Source: Shinella zoogloeoides (lineage in GTDB: Bacteria > Pseudomonadota > Alphaproteobacteria > Rhizobiales > Rhizobiaceae). From it: 64,000 bases of DNA. Of this stretch, positions 8,277 to 17,490 are shown piece after piece. Within the stretch, counting starts at the first letter, position 1; every line of letters begins with the position of its first letter. Both the position numbers and the translations under genes were made by a program. Below the pieces are notes generated by a model, which was not told where the DNA came from, searched no databases, and saw only the letters and a program-made list of their open reading frames with translations. The stretch spans positions 2,483,001 to 2,547,000 of the forward strand of contig NZ_CP131130.1 in assembly GCF_033705735.1 (NCBI RefSeq). The letters are read 5' to 3'.

Positions 8277-8915
8277 TCAGCCCTTGAGGGCGGCGGCTTC
8301 GGCGGCAAGCTTCTCGATGCTCGCCCAGTCGCCCTTGGCGACGAGATCCTTCGGCGCGACCCACGAGCCGCCGACGCACACGACATTCGGCAGCGAGAGA
8401 TAATCGCGCGCATTGGAAAGCGAGATGCCGCCCGTCGGGCAGAACAGCGTGCCGGCGAGCGGCGAGGACAGCGACTTGAGATAGGCCGCTCCGCCCGCCT
8501 GCTCGGCCGGGAAGAACTTCATGACCTGATAGCCCTCCTCGCGAAGGCCCATGACCTCGCTGGCGGTGGCCGCGCCCGGCAGCAGCGGGATTTCGGAATC
8601 CGCCGCCGCATCGATCAGCTCCTGCGTCGTGCCGGGGCTGACGATGAACTGCGAGCCCGCCTCGACCGCCGCCTCGTACTGCGCGGCATTGAGGATCGTG
8701 CCGGCACCGGCGACGGCGCCCTCGACCTCGTTGGCGACCGCGCGGATCGCCTCCAGTGCGGCCGTCGTGCGAAGGGTGATCTCGATGGCCTTCAGCCCGC
8801 CGGCGACCAGCGCCCGCGCGAGCGGAACCGCCGTCTTGACGTCGTCGACGACCAGCACCGGCACCACCGGCTGCAGCTTCAGGACGGAAAGGAGCTTGGC
8901 GTTTTTCTCGCGCAT
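8277..8915 (-). CDS. eda: 2-dehydro-3-deoxy-6-phosphogluconate aldolase
   Basis: 212 residues, the full family length. It splits KDPG into pyruvate and glyceraldehyde-3-phosphate, the last step of the Entner-Doudoroff pathway, the main glucose route in rhizobia. Glu45 lies in IEITLRT and the Schiff-base Lys133 in VMKFFPAE, at the same residue numbers as in the E. coli enzyme. VSPGTT and CPTGGI phosphate-loop motifs are present. The gene stands alone; zwf, pgl and edd are not nearby in this window. Confidence 0.95.
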   Translation of the reverse strand: MREKNAKLLSVLKLQPVVPVLVVDDVKTAVPLARALVAGGLKAIEITLRTTAALEAIRAVANEVEGAVAGAGTILNAAQYEAAVEAGSQFIVSPGTTQELIDAAADSEIPLLPGAATASEVMGLREEGYQVMKFFPAEQAGGAAYLKSLSSPLAGTLFCPTGGISLSNARDYLSLPNVVCVGGSWVAPKDLVAKGDWASIEKLAAEAAALKG

Positions 8916-9068
8916 GGCACCACCTTTTAAAACGATTGAATTGAGAGCGGCATACCGCGTCCGCGACGTCGTGTCGAGCCTAAAGCATGATTCATGGCCT
9001 TGTCATGACACACTTATCGTGTAGTGTTTGCCTCGCCCAAGCCCATCTCCAACAGCGAAAGCATGCCT

Positions 9069-9554
9069 ATGGCAAAAGAGATCGAGCGGAAGTTCCTGGT
9101 ATCGGGGCAACGATGGCGCAGTGCCGCGAACGAGGGCATCGCCATAAGGCAGGCCTATATCGTCGCGCAGGACGACCGGTCGCTGCGGGTTCGCCTCTAT
9201 GGCGACGGACGGGCGCGCATCACGCTGAAAGTCGGCCATGCCGCGCTGGTGCGCGACGAATACGAATTCGACATCGATCGCGACGAGGCCGAGGACATGC
9301 TGCGCCATGCCGTCGGCAAGGTCATCGAGAAGGTGCGCTACAAGGTGCCTCATGAAGGCCATGTCTGGGAGGTCGACGTCTATGACGGCGCCCATCGCGG
9401 CCTGGTGATCGCCGAGGTCGAGCTCTCCTCGATCCACGACGAGCCGGAACTGCCCAACTGGGTGGGCCGGGAAGTGACCGGCGAAAGCCGCTATTCCAAC
9501 CAGTCGATGGCGCTCGGCATCAGCAATGGCGCGAGCCTTCGCCAGCTCGCCTGA
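9069..9554 (+). CDS. CYTH-domain triphosphatase
   Basis: 161 residues from MAKEIERKFLV; the ExExK signature (Glu4, Glu6, Lys8) defines CYTH proteins. Charged residues on successive strands (RLRVRLYGD-like RSLRVRLYG, ARITLKVG, EYEFDI, VIEKVRYKV, WEVDVYDG, VIAEVEL) line the tunnel that holds triphosphate and metal. Bacterial members of this short type hydrolyse inorganic triphosphate or nucleoside/thiamine triphosphates; class IV adenylate cyclases share the fold. The start is two codons inside an alternative ATG. Confidence 0.88.
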   Translation: MAKEIERKFLVSGQRWRSAANEGIAIRQAYIVAQDDRSLRVRLYGDGRARITLKVGHAALVRDEYEFDIDRDEAEDMLRHAVGKVIEKVRYKVPHEGHVWEVDVYDGAHRGLVIAEVELSSIHDEPELPNWVGREVTGESRYSNQSMALGISNGASLRQLA

Positions 9555-9608
9555 TCCGTTACACCTCGCCGCATTGCCTGAAATGCGCCAAAGCTGTATG
9601 TGGCGGCC

Positions 9609-10547
9609 ATGACAAACACGATCCCTTCGCCCGCTGGAAACGACGGCTTCCTCGTCGCCGCGCTCTATCATTTCGTCTCGGTTCCGCGCTTTGCCGAACT
9701 GCGCGGTCCCCTGCAGGCGCTCTGCGAGGAAAACGGCGTGCGCGGCACGCTGCTGCTCGCCCATGAGGGCATCAACGGCACCATCGCCGGGCCGGATGCC
9801 GGCGTCCAGGCCGTGCTTTCCTTCCTGCGCGCCCAGCCGGAATTTTCCGGGCTGGAGCACAAGGAAAGCCGCGCCGGCGAGATGCCCTTCCTGCGCATGA
9901 AGGTGCGGCTGAAGAAGGAGATCGTAACGATGGGCGTCGAGGATATCGACCCCAACCGCTCCGTCGGCACCTATGTCGCGCCAAAGGACTGGAACGCGCT
10001 GATCTCCGATCCCGACACGATCGTCATCGACACGCGCAACGACTACGAGACGGCCATCGGCATCTTCAAGGGCGCGGTCGATCCGAACACGAAGACCTTC
10101 CGCGAGTTTCCGGACTGGGTGCGCGAGAATACCGGCCTGCACAACAAGCCGAAGATCGCCATGTACTGCACCGGCGGCATCCGCTGCGAGAAGGCGACCG
10201 CCTTCATGAAGGCCGAGGGCTTCGACGAGGTCTACCACCTCAAGGGCGGCATCCTGAAATATCTGGAGGAAGTGCCGCCGGAGGAAAGCCTGTGGGAGGG
10301 CGCGTGCTTCGTCTTCGACGAGCGCGTCTCCGTTCTGCATGGCCTGGAGGAAGGCGAGCACAAGCTCTGCCGCGCCTGCCGCCATCCGCTGACGGCGGAG
10401 GAAATCACCTCCCCGCTCTATGAGGCCGGCGTCTCCTGTCCGCATTGCTACAGCGAGCGCAGCGAGGAAGACCGCATGCGCTTCCGCCAGCGGCAGAAGC
10501 AGATGGACCTCGCGAAGAAGCGCGGCGAGCGGCACCTCGGGAAGTAG
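9609..10547 (+). CDS. trhO: tRNA uridine(34) hydroxylase, rhodanese family (TrhO/YceA)
   Basis: 312 residues from [10 protein letters not shown]. Residues 1-125 form the acylphosphatase-like N-terminal domain with [16 protein letters not shown]. Residues about 125-230 form the rhodanese domain with IDTRNDYE and the active loop YCTGGIRC (Cys187). The C-terminal part has paired CRAC and CPHC cysteines that may bind zinc. The family hydroxylates U34 of tRNAs so that it can be modified further (5-methoxyuridine type). An in-frame GTG lies three codons upstream. Confidence 0.9.
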   Translation: MTNTIPSPAGNDGFLVAALYHFVSVPRFAELRGPLQALCEENGVRGTLLLAHEGINGTIAGPDAGVQAVLSFLRAQPEFSGLEHKESRAGEMPFLRMKVRLKKEIVTMGVEDIDPNRSVGTYVAPKDWNALISDPDTIVIDTRNDYETAIGIFKGAVDPNTKTFREFPDWVRENTGLHNKPKIAMYCTGGIRCEKATAFMKAEGFDEVYHLKGGILKYLEEVPPEESLWEGACFVFDERVSVLHGLEEGEHKLCRACRHPLTAEEITSPLYEAGVSCPHCYSERSEEDRMRFRQRQKQMDLAKKRGERHLGK

Positions 10548-10560
10548 GGGCGGAAAGCCG

Positions 10561-10722
10561 CCCCTCATCCCGCTGCCGCGACCTTCTCCCCGCAAGCGGG
10601 GAGAAGGGGAATGCCGCGCCGTTTTCCCAAAAACTGGACCGATAGAGATAGGATGCGGCAGCGCTCCAAATCCCTTCTCCCTGCCTGCGGGGAGAAGGTG
10701 CCGGCAGGCGGATGAGGGGCAG
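10561..10722. repeat. RIME-like composite repeat, two inverted copies
   Basis: Two related GC-rich blocks face each other: CCCCTCATCC...CTTCTCCCCGC at 10561-10608 and its inverse GCGGGGAGAAGG...GGATGAGGGGC at 10676-10722. Each contains a CTCCCCGC/GCGGGGAG hairpin. This matches the style of the RIME elements of Rhizobium and recurs at 60489-60641. It separates two convergent genes. Confidence 0.7.
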
Positions 10723-10732
10723 GTGCCCACTC

Positions 10733-12106
10733 TCAGCCCGCGCGGTGGTTGCCCTTCGGGAACTGCCCCGCCAGCGCGCCATACCAGTGGCCGCTCTTCT
10801 TCACCGTGCGCACCTGCGTCTCGTAATCGACATGCACGATGCCGAAGCGCATGCGGTAACCTTCCGCCCATTCGAAATTGTCCATGAGGCTCCAGGCGAA
10901 ATAGCCGCGCATCGGGTAGCCCTCGTTGATGAGGTCCGCCGTGACGCCGAGATGGTCGGCGATGTAGTCGAGGCGGGGCTGGTCATCCACCGTGCCGTTC
11001 TCCACGCCCATATTGTAGCAGGCGCCGTTTTCCGTGATGTAGCAGTCGGGCAGCGTGTAGTCGGCATTGAGCTTGCGCACGAGATCGCCGAGGGCGGGCG
11101 CGTAGACCTCCCAGCCGATATCCGTCTTGATATCCGCCACCGGCGGGGCCGGCACGGTCGCCGGGAATTCCGCGGCTTCAGCCGGATCGTCGGCAATGCG
11201 CATGGGCGTGTAGTAGTTGAGGCCCCACCAGTCGAGCGGCTGGGCGATCGTTTCCATGTCGCCGGGCTCGATGGCGGGCATGCGGTGGCCGAGGGCGGAG
11301 AGGAAGCTTTCCGGATATTCGCCCTTGAAGACCGGGCCGAAGAAGACGCCGTTGTGGAAATCGAAGGCGCGGTCGGCGGCCGCCTTGTCCGCCGGGCTGT
11401 CGCTGCCCGGATAGATCGAATGGGCGTTCAGCACGAGGCCGACGGGCAGGTCCGGCCGCTCGGCGCGGATGGCCGAGACGCCGAGGCCATGGGCGAGATT
11501 GGTGAAATGCAGGGCGTGCAGCGCCGCATCCATGTTGCCCTCGCCGGGCGCGTGGATGCCGTAGAGGTGGCTGAGCCAGACGGAGCACCAGGGCTCGTTG
11601 AAGGTCGCCACCGCATCCAGCCGGTCGCCGAGGCGGGCGATGACGGTCCTGGCGTAGCGCTGGAAGGCATAGGCGGTCTGCCGCGCGGTCCAGCCGCCCT
11701 CTCCCGCCAGCATCAGCGGCAGGTCCCAATGGTAGAGCGTGGCATAGGCCTTCATGCCGCGCGCCTTCAGGCCGTCGACGAGGCGGTCGTAGAAATCGAG
11801 CCCCTTCTCGTTCACCGGGCCGGTGCCCTCCGGCACGATGCGCGGCCAGGCGATGGAGAAACGATAGGCCTCGACGCCGAGCGACTTGATGAGATCGAGG
11901 TCTTCCTCCAGCCGGTTGTAGTGATCGCAGGCGACATCGCCGTTATGCCGGCCGAAGACGCGGCCCGGCATGTTGGAGAAGGCATCCCAGATCGACGGCT
12001 TGCGGCCGTCCATCTTCGCCGCGCCCTCGATCTGGAAGGCGGCGGTCGCCACGCCGAAGAGGAAATCGCCGGGAAAGCGGTCGGCAAGGGTCTTGGGATC
12101 GATCAT
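10733..12106 (-). CDS. Beta-glucosidase, glycoside hydrolase family 1
   Basis: 457 residues from MIDPKTLADRFPGDF; no signal peptide, so cytoplasmic. It has the full GH1 TIM barrel: the N-terminal FLFGVATAAFQIEGA, the acid/base Glu171 in TFNEPW, and the nucleophile Glu359 in YITENG. HWDLP and DNFEWAEGY, which line the sugar site, are also present. It would split beta-linked glucosides or galactosides taken up from plant material. It is convergent with trhO and has about 750 bases of gene-free sequence upstream, so it is likely a single-gene unit. Confidence 0.93.
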   Translation of the reverse strand: MIDPKTLADRFPGDFLFGVATAAFQIEGAAKMDGRKPSIWDAFSNMPGRVFGRHNGDVACDHYNRLEEDLDLIKSLGVEAYRFSIAWPRIVPEGTGPVNEKGLDFYDRLVDGLKARGMKAYATLYHWDLPLMLAGEGGWTARQTAYAFQRYARTVIARLGDRLDAVATFNEPWCSVWLSHLYGIHAPGEGNMDAALHALHFTNLAHGLGVSAIRAERPDLPVGLVLNAHSIYPGSDSPADKAAADRAFDFHNGVFFGPVFKGEYPESFLSALGHRMPAIEPGDMETIAQPLDWWGLNYYTPMRIADDPAEAAEFPATVPAPPVADIKTDIGWEVYAPALGDLVRKLNADYTLPDCYITENGACYNMGVENGTVDDQPRLDYIADHLGVTADLINEGYPMRGYFAWSLMDNFEWAEGYRMRFGIVHVDYETQVRTVKKSGHWYGALAGQFPKGNHRAG

Positions 12107-12853
12107 CGGTCTTCTCTGTGCCGGGAGGATTTTTGCCGCGCGAGCGGCACCTGTAACGTTGCAGTATCGCCATTTCATGAAAAGTCAATCGCGAAGCATG
12201 CCGAACGGCCCGCACGCCGAAACGCCGGGTGGATGTTTCTGCCATCGGACGGGGCGCTGGAAGCTGCCTCATCTTTGATAGTTTAGTGTGGCACCTTTCA
12301 GCGCCCCGTTCAGCGGTTTGTGCCCGCGACTTCGGTCCCTCTGCAAAGGTAGAAGACGGGGATGTTGCTCGCCGGTTTCCGGTTTGGGCCTTTCCGTTTT
12401 TGCATCCGCCCCGCGCTCCATGGCGAGACGGACGGAAGGGAGCTCCTTCCGGACGGTGTCCATCCCGGCGGACGATGCCGACGCATCCGCCATCTCCTGC
12501 CCCCTTGTGTGCCGCACAGGCACGCCCGGCGCGCCGTTCGGGGCTGAAGCGAAAGGGTCGGTCCGATGCCCGATCGCTTCCCCCGTGTCGCCGGAGGGAG
12601 ACCATTTTCCGCAGGCCCGGTGCGAGAGGTTCTGCGTCTTCCCCTTCCGCCCCGCGCCGACCCCGCCTCGCTGCAACGCCTTGCAGTGTATCCGTGACGG
12701 GATGGGGGGATTGTAGGCACAGGTTTGGGGGGCGGGGAAATCGTGCCGCGATTTTTCCTGGCGGCCGGTGCGAGGCCGCGGGAAAAACAGCGGTCACTTA
12801 AACAACGATTAGGAATTCACACTCAAAATGCCGGGGTGGCTGGAGACAGATGC
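12107..12853. other. 747-base region without a convincing gene
   Basis: It lies between divergent starts. Overlapping open frames exist on both strands between about 12230 and 12800, but none has a good ribosome site and start together, and their products are low-complexity Arg/Pro/Ser-rich. The 60 bases before the HD-GYP gene are AT-richer (ACTTAAACAACGATTAGG) and probably hold its promoter. The bulk could be a decayed gene, a repeat or a structured RNA; the sequence alone does not decide. Confidence 0.5.
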
Positions 12854-13753
12854 GTGGTACGGCGAATTCCGAAACATCTCGTTCGCAAGGGCATGTTCAT
12901 CGAATCCGTGGAATGCCCCGATACCGAATTTTCCGGCCGCCGCTTCCTCGTCCAGTCCGACGACACGCTGCGCGCCATCCTCGCCACCTCGGCCACCTAT
13001 GCGCTGGTCAACCCGCAGAAGAGTACTGTCGATATCGACGGTGCCGCTCCCTCGACATTGCAGGCGGAAGAGCGCCAGCGCACGATCGAGACCGTGGCGC
13101 AGGCGACGCAAACGCTGCGCGGAAGCTTCGATGCGGTTCGCATGGGGCAATTGCAGGTGGAGGCGCTGAACCCGGTCGCGGACGAGATTTCCGACCGGAT
13201 CGAGGCTTCGCCCGATATCTTCCTCAAGGTCACGCGCCTCAAGAGCAAGGACAAGGGCACCTATGTGCATTCGCTGGCGGTGAGCGCGCTGATGATGCGG
13301 CTTGCCCGCTCACTCGGTTATGCCGAGGACGCGATGCGCGAGCTCGGCGTCGCCGGATTGCTGCACGATGTCGGCAAGCTGATGGTGCCCAACGCCATTC
13401 TCAACAAGAACGGCGGGCTGGAGGCGGCGGAACGGCGGGTGGTGCGCAACCATCCGGAAATCGGCTATCGCCTGCTGAAGGAGCAGGGCAACGTCTCGGA
13501 GATGATCCTGGACATCTGCAGGTATCATCACGAGGCGCTTGACGGCAGCGGCTACCCGGCCGGGCTCAAAGCCGACAGGATCGGCCCTGAAATCCGCCTC
13601 GCCACGGTCTGCGACGTCTTCGAGGCCCTGACGAGCACCCGCCCCTACAAGCGCCCCTGGACCGCCAGGGACGCGCTGAACTGGATGTTCGACCGCGAAC
13701 AGCTCTTCGACAAGAAGATGGTCATCCGCCTCGGCGGCATCTTCGCCGATTGA
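12854..13753 (+). CDS. HD-GYP cyclic-di-GMP phosphodiesterase with DUF3391 N-terminus
   Basis: 299 residues read from GTG, chosen because GGAGA lies eight bases upstream and the protein then starts at RRIPKHLVRKGMF, the usual opening of the DUF3391 domain. The HD-GYP domain follows from about residue 115: THVHSLAVSALMMRL-like entry, HDVGK, NHPEIGYRLL, HHEALDGSGYP and DVFEALTS, with all metal ligands apparently intact. Such enzymes degrade c-di-GMP and so favour motility over attachment. It is cytoplasmic, with no membrane segment. A downstream ATG at the KGMF methionine is the alternative start. Confidence 0.9.
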   Translation: MVRRIPKHLVRKGMFIESVECPDTEFSGRRFLVQSDDTLRAILATSATYALVNPQKSTVDIDGAAPSTLQAEERQRTIETVAQATQTLRGSFDAVRMGQLQVEALNPVADEISDRIEASPDIFLKVTRLKSKDKGTYVHSLAVSALMMRLARSLGYAEDAMRELGVAGLLHDVGKLMVPNAILNKNGGLEAAERRVVRNHPEIGYRLLKEQGNVSEMILDICRYHHEALDGSGYPAGLKADRIGPEIRLATVCDVFEALTSTRPYKRPWTARDALNWMFDREQLFDKKMVIRLGGIFAD

Positions 13754-13759
13754 GCCGCC

Positions 13760-14944
13760 TTACACCTTTACCCAGGCCCCGTTCTTCTTCGACGACTGCA
13801 CGCAGGCATCGACGAAGAGCATGCCCTTGAGGCCGTCATCGACCGTCGGATAGGTGACGGCGGGATCGACCTTCGCGCCGCTGCGCTTGGCATGGATGGC
13901 GCGGGCGGCTTCGGAATAGATATTGGCGAAGCCTTCGAGGTAGCCTTCCGGGTGGCCGGACGGCACGCGGCTGACGCGGGCGGCGGCCGGGCCGGAGCCT
14001 GCACCGCCCCGGGTGATGAGGCGCTTCGGCTCGCCGAAGGGCGTGTACCAGAGATAGTTCGGATCGGCCTGCACCCATTCGAGGCCGCCCCTGGTGCCGT
14101 AGACGCGGACCTTGAGGCCGTTCTCATGGCCGGGCGCGACCTGGCTGCACCAGAGCGTGCCCTTCGCCCGCACACCGTCCTTCTCCTTGAAGCGCATCAT
14201 GACATGGGCGTTGTCATCCAGCCGGCGGCCGGGCACGAAGCTGTCGAGATCGGCAGCAAGCTCGTCCAGCTCGAGGCCGGAGACGAAGCAGCCGAGATTG
14301 TAGGCATGGGTACCGATATCGCCGGTGGAGCCGCCCGCGCCGGATTTCGTGGGGTCGGTGCGCCAGGCGGCCTGTTTCTGGCCGCTGCTCTCGATATCCT
14401 CCGTCAGCCAGTCCTGCGGATATTCCATCTGCACGAGGCGGATCGCGCCGAGCTCGCCGTTCCGGATCATCTCGCGGGCCTGCCGGACCATCGGATAGCC
14501 GGTGTAGTTGTGGGTGAGCACGAAGAGCGCATCGCTCTCTTCCGTGAGCTTCTTCAGCTTGCGGGCGTCGGCCAGCGTCGAGGTCAGCGGCTTGTCGCAG
14601 ATGACGTGGATGCCGCGCTTCAGGAATTCCCTGGCGGCCTCGTAATGCACATGGTTCGGCGTGACGATCGCCACGGCCTCGATGCCGTTCTTCAGCTTGG
14701 CCTCGCGGATCGCCATCTCCTTGAAGCTGCCGTAGCTGCGCGACGGGTCGAGCCCGAGTTCGCGCGCCGACTGCTCGGCCTTTTCCGGCGAGGACGAGAG
14801 CGCGCCGGCGACGAGCTCATAATGATCGTCAAGCCGGGCGGCGATGCGGTGCACCGCGCCGATGAACGCGCCCGAGCCGCCACCGACCATGCCGAGCCGG
14901 ATGCGGCGCTCCCGCGTTTCGTTTGCGCTTCCTTCGATTGCCAT
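13760..14944 (-). CDS. Gfo/Idh/MocA-family oxidoreductase
   Basis: 394 residues. The N-terminal NAD(P)-binding fold has LGMVGGGSGAFIGAVH, then VAIVTPNHVHYEAA and the catalytic-region motif CDKPLTSTL in place of the usual EKP. The second half is the alpha/beta substrate domain, with GGSTGDIGTHAYNL carrying the Asp and His of the active site. It would oxidise a sugar, polyol or aminosugar hydroxyl. It follows the isomerase gene on the same strand with a mosaic repeat in the gap, and both appear to serve the ABC importer upstream. Confidence 0.9.
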   Translation of the reverse strand: MAIEGSANETRERRIRLGMVGGGSGAFIGAVHRIAARLDDHYELVAGALSSSPEKAEQSARELGLDPSRSYGSFKEMAIREAKLKNGIEAVAIVTPNHVHYEAAREFLKRGIHVICDKPLTSTLADARKLKKLTEESDALFVLTHNYTGYPMVRQAREMIRNGELGAIRLVQMEYPQDWLTEDIESSGQKQAAWRTDPTKSGAGGSTGDIGTHAYNLGCFVSGLELDELAADLDSFVPGRRLDDNAHVMMRFKEKDGVRAKGTLWCSQVAPGHENGLKVRVYGTRGGLEWVQADPNYLWYTPFGEPKRLITRGGAGSGPAAARVSRVPSGHPEGYLEGFANIYSEAARAIHAKRSGAKVDPAVTYPTVDDGLKGMLFVDACVQSSKKNGAWVKV

Positions 14945-14980
14945 TGGGTGTTTCCTCCTAGGTGTTGCTACGGGAGGCTC

Positions 14981-15114
14981 ACCCCCCTCTGTCACTTCGT
15001 GACATCTCCCCCACAAGGGGGGAGATTGACTGGTGCCATGTCGGGTATGGCAACACCCCGCCGCATCCGATCTCCCCCCTTGTGGGGGAGATGCCCGGCA
15101 GGGCAGAGGGGGGT
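14981..15114. repeat. Composite intergenic repeat inside a catabolic operon
   Basis: Outer ends ACCCCCCTCT and AGAGGGGGGT form a terminal inverted repeat. Inside are two palindromic blocks of the CTCCCCCACAAGGGGGGAG type. The same block type recurs at 36277-36571. It lies between two genes of one presumed transcript, so its RNA hairpins could affect expression of the second gene. Confidence 0.65.
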
Positions 15115-15125
15115 ATCCCCGACCT

Positions 15126-16178
15126 TCAAAGCCCGAGCATGCGCCGGTTGGCGGCCTGGTCCGTGCCGGCGTCGGCGAAGTCGTCGAAGGCCTTTTCCGT
15201 CACGCGGATGATGTGTGCCTTGACGAATTCGGCCCCTTCGCGGGCGCCGTCTTCAGGATGCTTCAGCGCGCATTCCCATTCGACCACGGCCCAGCCGGCG
15301 AAATCGTTGGCGGCCATCTTGGAGAAGACGGCGCCGAAATCGACCTGGCCGTCGCCGAGCGAACGGAAGCGGCCGGCGCGGTTGACCCAGCTCTGGTAGC
15401 CGCCGTAGACGCCCTGCCGGCCCGTCGGGTTGAACTCGGCATCCTTCACATGGAACATGCGGATGCGGTCCTTGTAGATGTCGATATTGTCGAGATAGTC
15501 GAGGCACTGCAGGACATAATGCGAGGGATCGTAGAGCATGCAGGCGCGGGCATGGTTGCCGGTACGCTCCAGGAACATCTCATAGGTGATGCCGTCGTGC
15601 AGGTCCTCGCCCGGATGGATCTCGTAGCAGATGTCGACGCCGTTCTCCTCGGCATGGTCAAGGATCGGCTTCCAGCGCTTCGCCAGTTCGTCGAAGGCGG
15701 TCTCGACGAGGCCGGCGGGGCGCTGCGGCCAGGGATAGACGAAGGGCCAGGCGAGCGCGCCGGAGAAGCTGGCCATCGCATTGAGACCGAGGTTCTTCGA
15801 CGCCGTCAGCGCCATCTTCACCTGCTCGACGGCCCAGGCCTGCCGCGCCTTCGGATTGCCGCGCACTTGCGGCGCCGCAAAGCCGTCGAAGGCCTCGTCA
15901 TAGGCGGGATGCACGGCGACGAGCTGGCCCTGCAGATGGGTGGAAAGCTCGGTGATCTCGACGCCGTTCTCGCGCGCCTTGCCGGCGAACTCGTCGCAAT
16001 AGGCCTTGGATTCCGCCGCCTTCTTCAGGTCGATCAGGCGCGCATCCCAAGTCGGGACCTGCACGCCCTTGTAGCCGATATCGGCCGCCCATTTGGTGAT
16101 CGAGTCCCAGGAATTGAACGGCGCGGCATCGCCGGCGAACTGTGCGAGAAACAGGCCGGGGCCCTTGATCGTCTTCAT
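15126..16178 (-). CDS. Sugar phosphate isomerase/epimerase (xylose-isomerase-like TIM barrel)
   Basis: 350 residues, the AP-endonuclease-2 fold family. Metal-site segments are visible in order: TELSTHLQGQLVAVHP, ICYEIHPGEDLHDG (Glu and His), LYDPSHYVLQ (Asp-x-x-His), MFHVKDAEFNP and VVEWECA (Glu). The family includes sugar isomerases, epimerases and inosose dehydratases; the exact reaction is unknown. GGGAGGA precedes the start. A perfect palindrome about 55 bases upstream and a terminator beyond it suggest its own promoter, separate from the importer genes. Confidence 0.88.
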   Translation of the reverse strand: MKTIKGPGLFLAQFAGDAAPFNSWDSITKWAADIGYKGVQVPTWDARLIDLKKAAESKAYCDEFAGKARENGVEITELSTHLQGQLVAVHPAYDEAFDGFAAPQVRGNPKARQAWAVEQVKMALTASKNLGLNAMASFSGALAWPFVYPWPQRPAGLVETAFDELAKRWKPILDHAEENGVDICYEIHPGEDLHDGITYEMFLERTGNHARACMLYDPSHYVLQCLDYLDNIDIYKDRIRMFHVKDAEFNPTGRQGVYGGYQSWVNRAGRFRSLGDGQVDFGAVFSKMAANDFAGWAVVEWECALKHPEDGAREGAEFVKAHIIRVTEKAFDDFADAGTDQAANRRMLGL

Positions 16179-16232
16179 TTTCGGCTTCCTCCCATGGAGC
16201 TGGCCATGGTCGCGGCCAGTCGATGATATTTT

Positions 16233-16248
16233 TGCGGTACGTACCGCA
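16233..16248. promoter_or_regulatory. Perfect 16-base palindrome, candidate operator
   Basis: TGCGGTACGTACCGCA is a perfect palindrome centred on CG, the form of LacI-family (or GntR-family) operators, placed just upstream of the isomerase gene. Its sequence differs from the operator of the divergent lacI at 20254, so a regulator outside this window may bind here. Confidence 0.55.
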
Positions 16249-16380
16249 GAGCGTGGAAAGCTATCGGCCTTTGGCCGGGCGGGCAATGCGGAATTATCGA
16301 TGTCGGTGGAATGTGAGGCGATGGATGACGCGGCACGGATATCCGGCAGTGTTCGCCACATCCTACCATCTCTCCTTCGT

Positions 16381-16404
16381 CGTGGTCGGCTTGACCCGAC
16401 CACG
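16381..16404. repeat. Short inverted repeat of rhizobial intergenic type
   Basis: CGTGGTCGG and CCGACCACG enclose CTTGAC. GGTCGGCTTGACCCGACC-like elements are frequent between rhizobial genes. It could also add to transcription stop after the importer genes. Confidence 0.45.
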
Positions 16405-16429
16405 ACCAAGGAGAACGTGGCGCGGTCAT

Positions 16430-16461
16430 GGACAAACCGCCCGGGCCGAAAACCCGGGCGG
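16430..16461 (-). terminator. Terminator after the ABC importer genes
   Basis: Perfect nine-base stem (CCGCCCGGG and CCCGGGCGG) with a seven-base loop, followed on the minus strand by TTTGTCC. It lies 17 bases past the binding-protein stop codon and separates the importer transcript from the isomerase gene. Confidence 0.75.
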
Positions 16462-16478
16462 CTCGCTTCGTCGTCAGA

Positions 16479-17429
16479 TCAGAACGGGGAATCCGGGAAG
16501 TAGAAGTCCTTCGCGTTGTCCTTCGTCACCAGCGTGGCGTCGATGGTGTAGACGCCGCGGACCGGGACCTGGCCGTAGAAGTTGGCGACGGTCATTTCGA
16601 GCGCGGTGCCGACCATTGCCGGCGGATAGAGCACGTCGACCGGGATCATCTTGTCGCCGTCCATGACCTTCTTGATCATGTCCTTCGAGCCTGCGCCGGC
16701 GACGACATACTGGATGTCCGTGCGGCCGGCCTGCTCGATGGCCTGGAGGACGCCGACGGCCATGTCGTCGTCCTGGCACCATACGACGTCGATCTTCTGG
16801 TACTTGGTCAGGTAGTCCTGCATGACCTTGAAGGCGTCGTCGCGGTTCCAGTTGCCGTACTGGCGATCGAGGATCTTGACGCCCGAGCCTTCGATGCCCT
16901 TGTCGAAGCCGTCCTGGCGCTGCTGGTCGATCGGGATCGCCATGCCGCGGATGACGACGACTTCGGCATCCGGCGTCGTGGTCTTGATATATTCGCCGGC
17001 CGTCTGGCCGAGGGCGAAGTTGTTGCCGGCGACATAGAGGTCACGCACGGAATTGTCGTTGGTGCTCGGCGCACGGTCGACCAGCGCGACGAAGGTGCCC
17101 TTGCCCTTGACTTCCTTGATGGCGTTGACGAGCGGATCCGGGTCGGTCGGCAGGATGACGAGTGCGTCGATGCCCTGCGTTTCCAGGTCCTGCACGGCAT
17201 TCGCCTGGCTTGCCGGATCGGGCGAGGTCTTGACGATGACGTTGAGGCCCGGATTGCGCTCCATCAGGAGCTTGGCGACACGCTCGGCATGGTAGACGAC
17301 GCCGGAGGTCCAGCCATGGTCGGCGGCCGGGATCGACACGCCGATCGTCACCTTCTTGTCTTCTGCGTGCACGGCGCCGGCGATGAGCGCCATGGCGGCG
17401 ACCGTCAGGCCCAAAAGTTTCTTGCGCAT
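16479..17429 (-). CDS. Sugar ABC transporter substrate-binding protein (ribose type)
   Basis: 316 residues. The first 22 (MRKKLLGLTVAAMALIAGAVHA) form a signal peptide, so the protein is periplasmic. The mature part is a type I periplasmic-binding fold: VTIGVSIPAADHGWTSG, DALVILPTDPDPLVNAIKEV, VALVDRAPS, then GMAIPIDQQRQDGFDKGI and CQDDDMAVGVLQAIEQAG in the hinge and second lobe. It is the third gene of an ATPase-permease-binding-protein operon. The ligand is probably a pentose, polyol or related sugar; the sequence does not settle which. Confidence 0.92.
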   Translation of the reverse strand: MRKKLLGLTVAAMALIAGAVHAEDKKVTIGVSIPAADHGWTSGVVYHAERVAKLLMERNPGLNVIVKTSPDPASQANAVQDLETQGIDALVILPTDPDPLVNAIKEVKGKGTFVALVDRAPSTNDNSVRDLYVAGNNFALGQTAGEYIKTTTPDAEVVVIRGMAIPIDQQRQDGFDKGIEGSGVKILDRQYGNWNRDDAFKVMQDYLTKYQKIDVVWCQDDDMAVGVLQAIEQAGRTDIQYVVAGAGSKDMIKKVMDGDKMIPVDVLYPPAMVGTALEMTVANFYGQVPVRGVYTIDATLVTKDNAKDFYFPDSPF

Positions 17430-17490
17430 GAGTTTCCTCCCAAAAGCAGGTCTGTTTTTCTGACCGGGCGACCCGTTGACCCGGCTAGTC

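Noticed and set aside
12229..12801. Candidate protein of 190 codons in the gap before the HD-GYP gene
   Set aside because: No convincing start, composition dominated by Arg, Pro, Ser and Cys, and equally long frames on the other strand. Left as an unexplained region.
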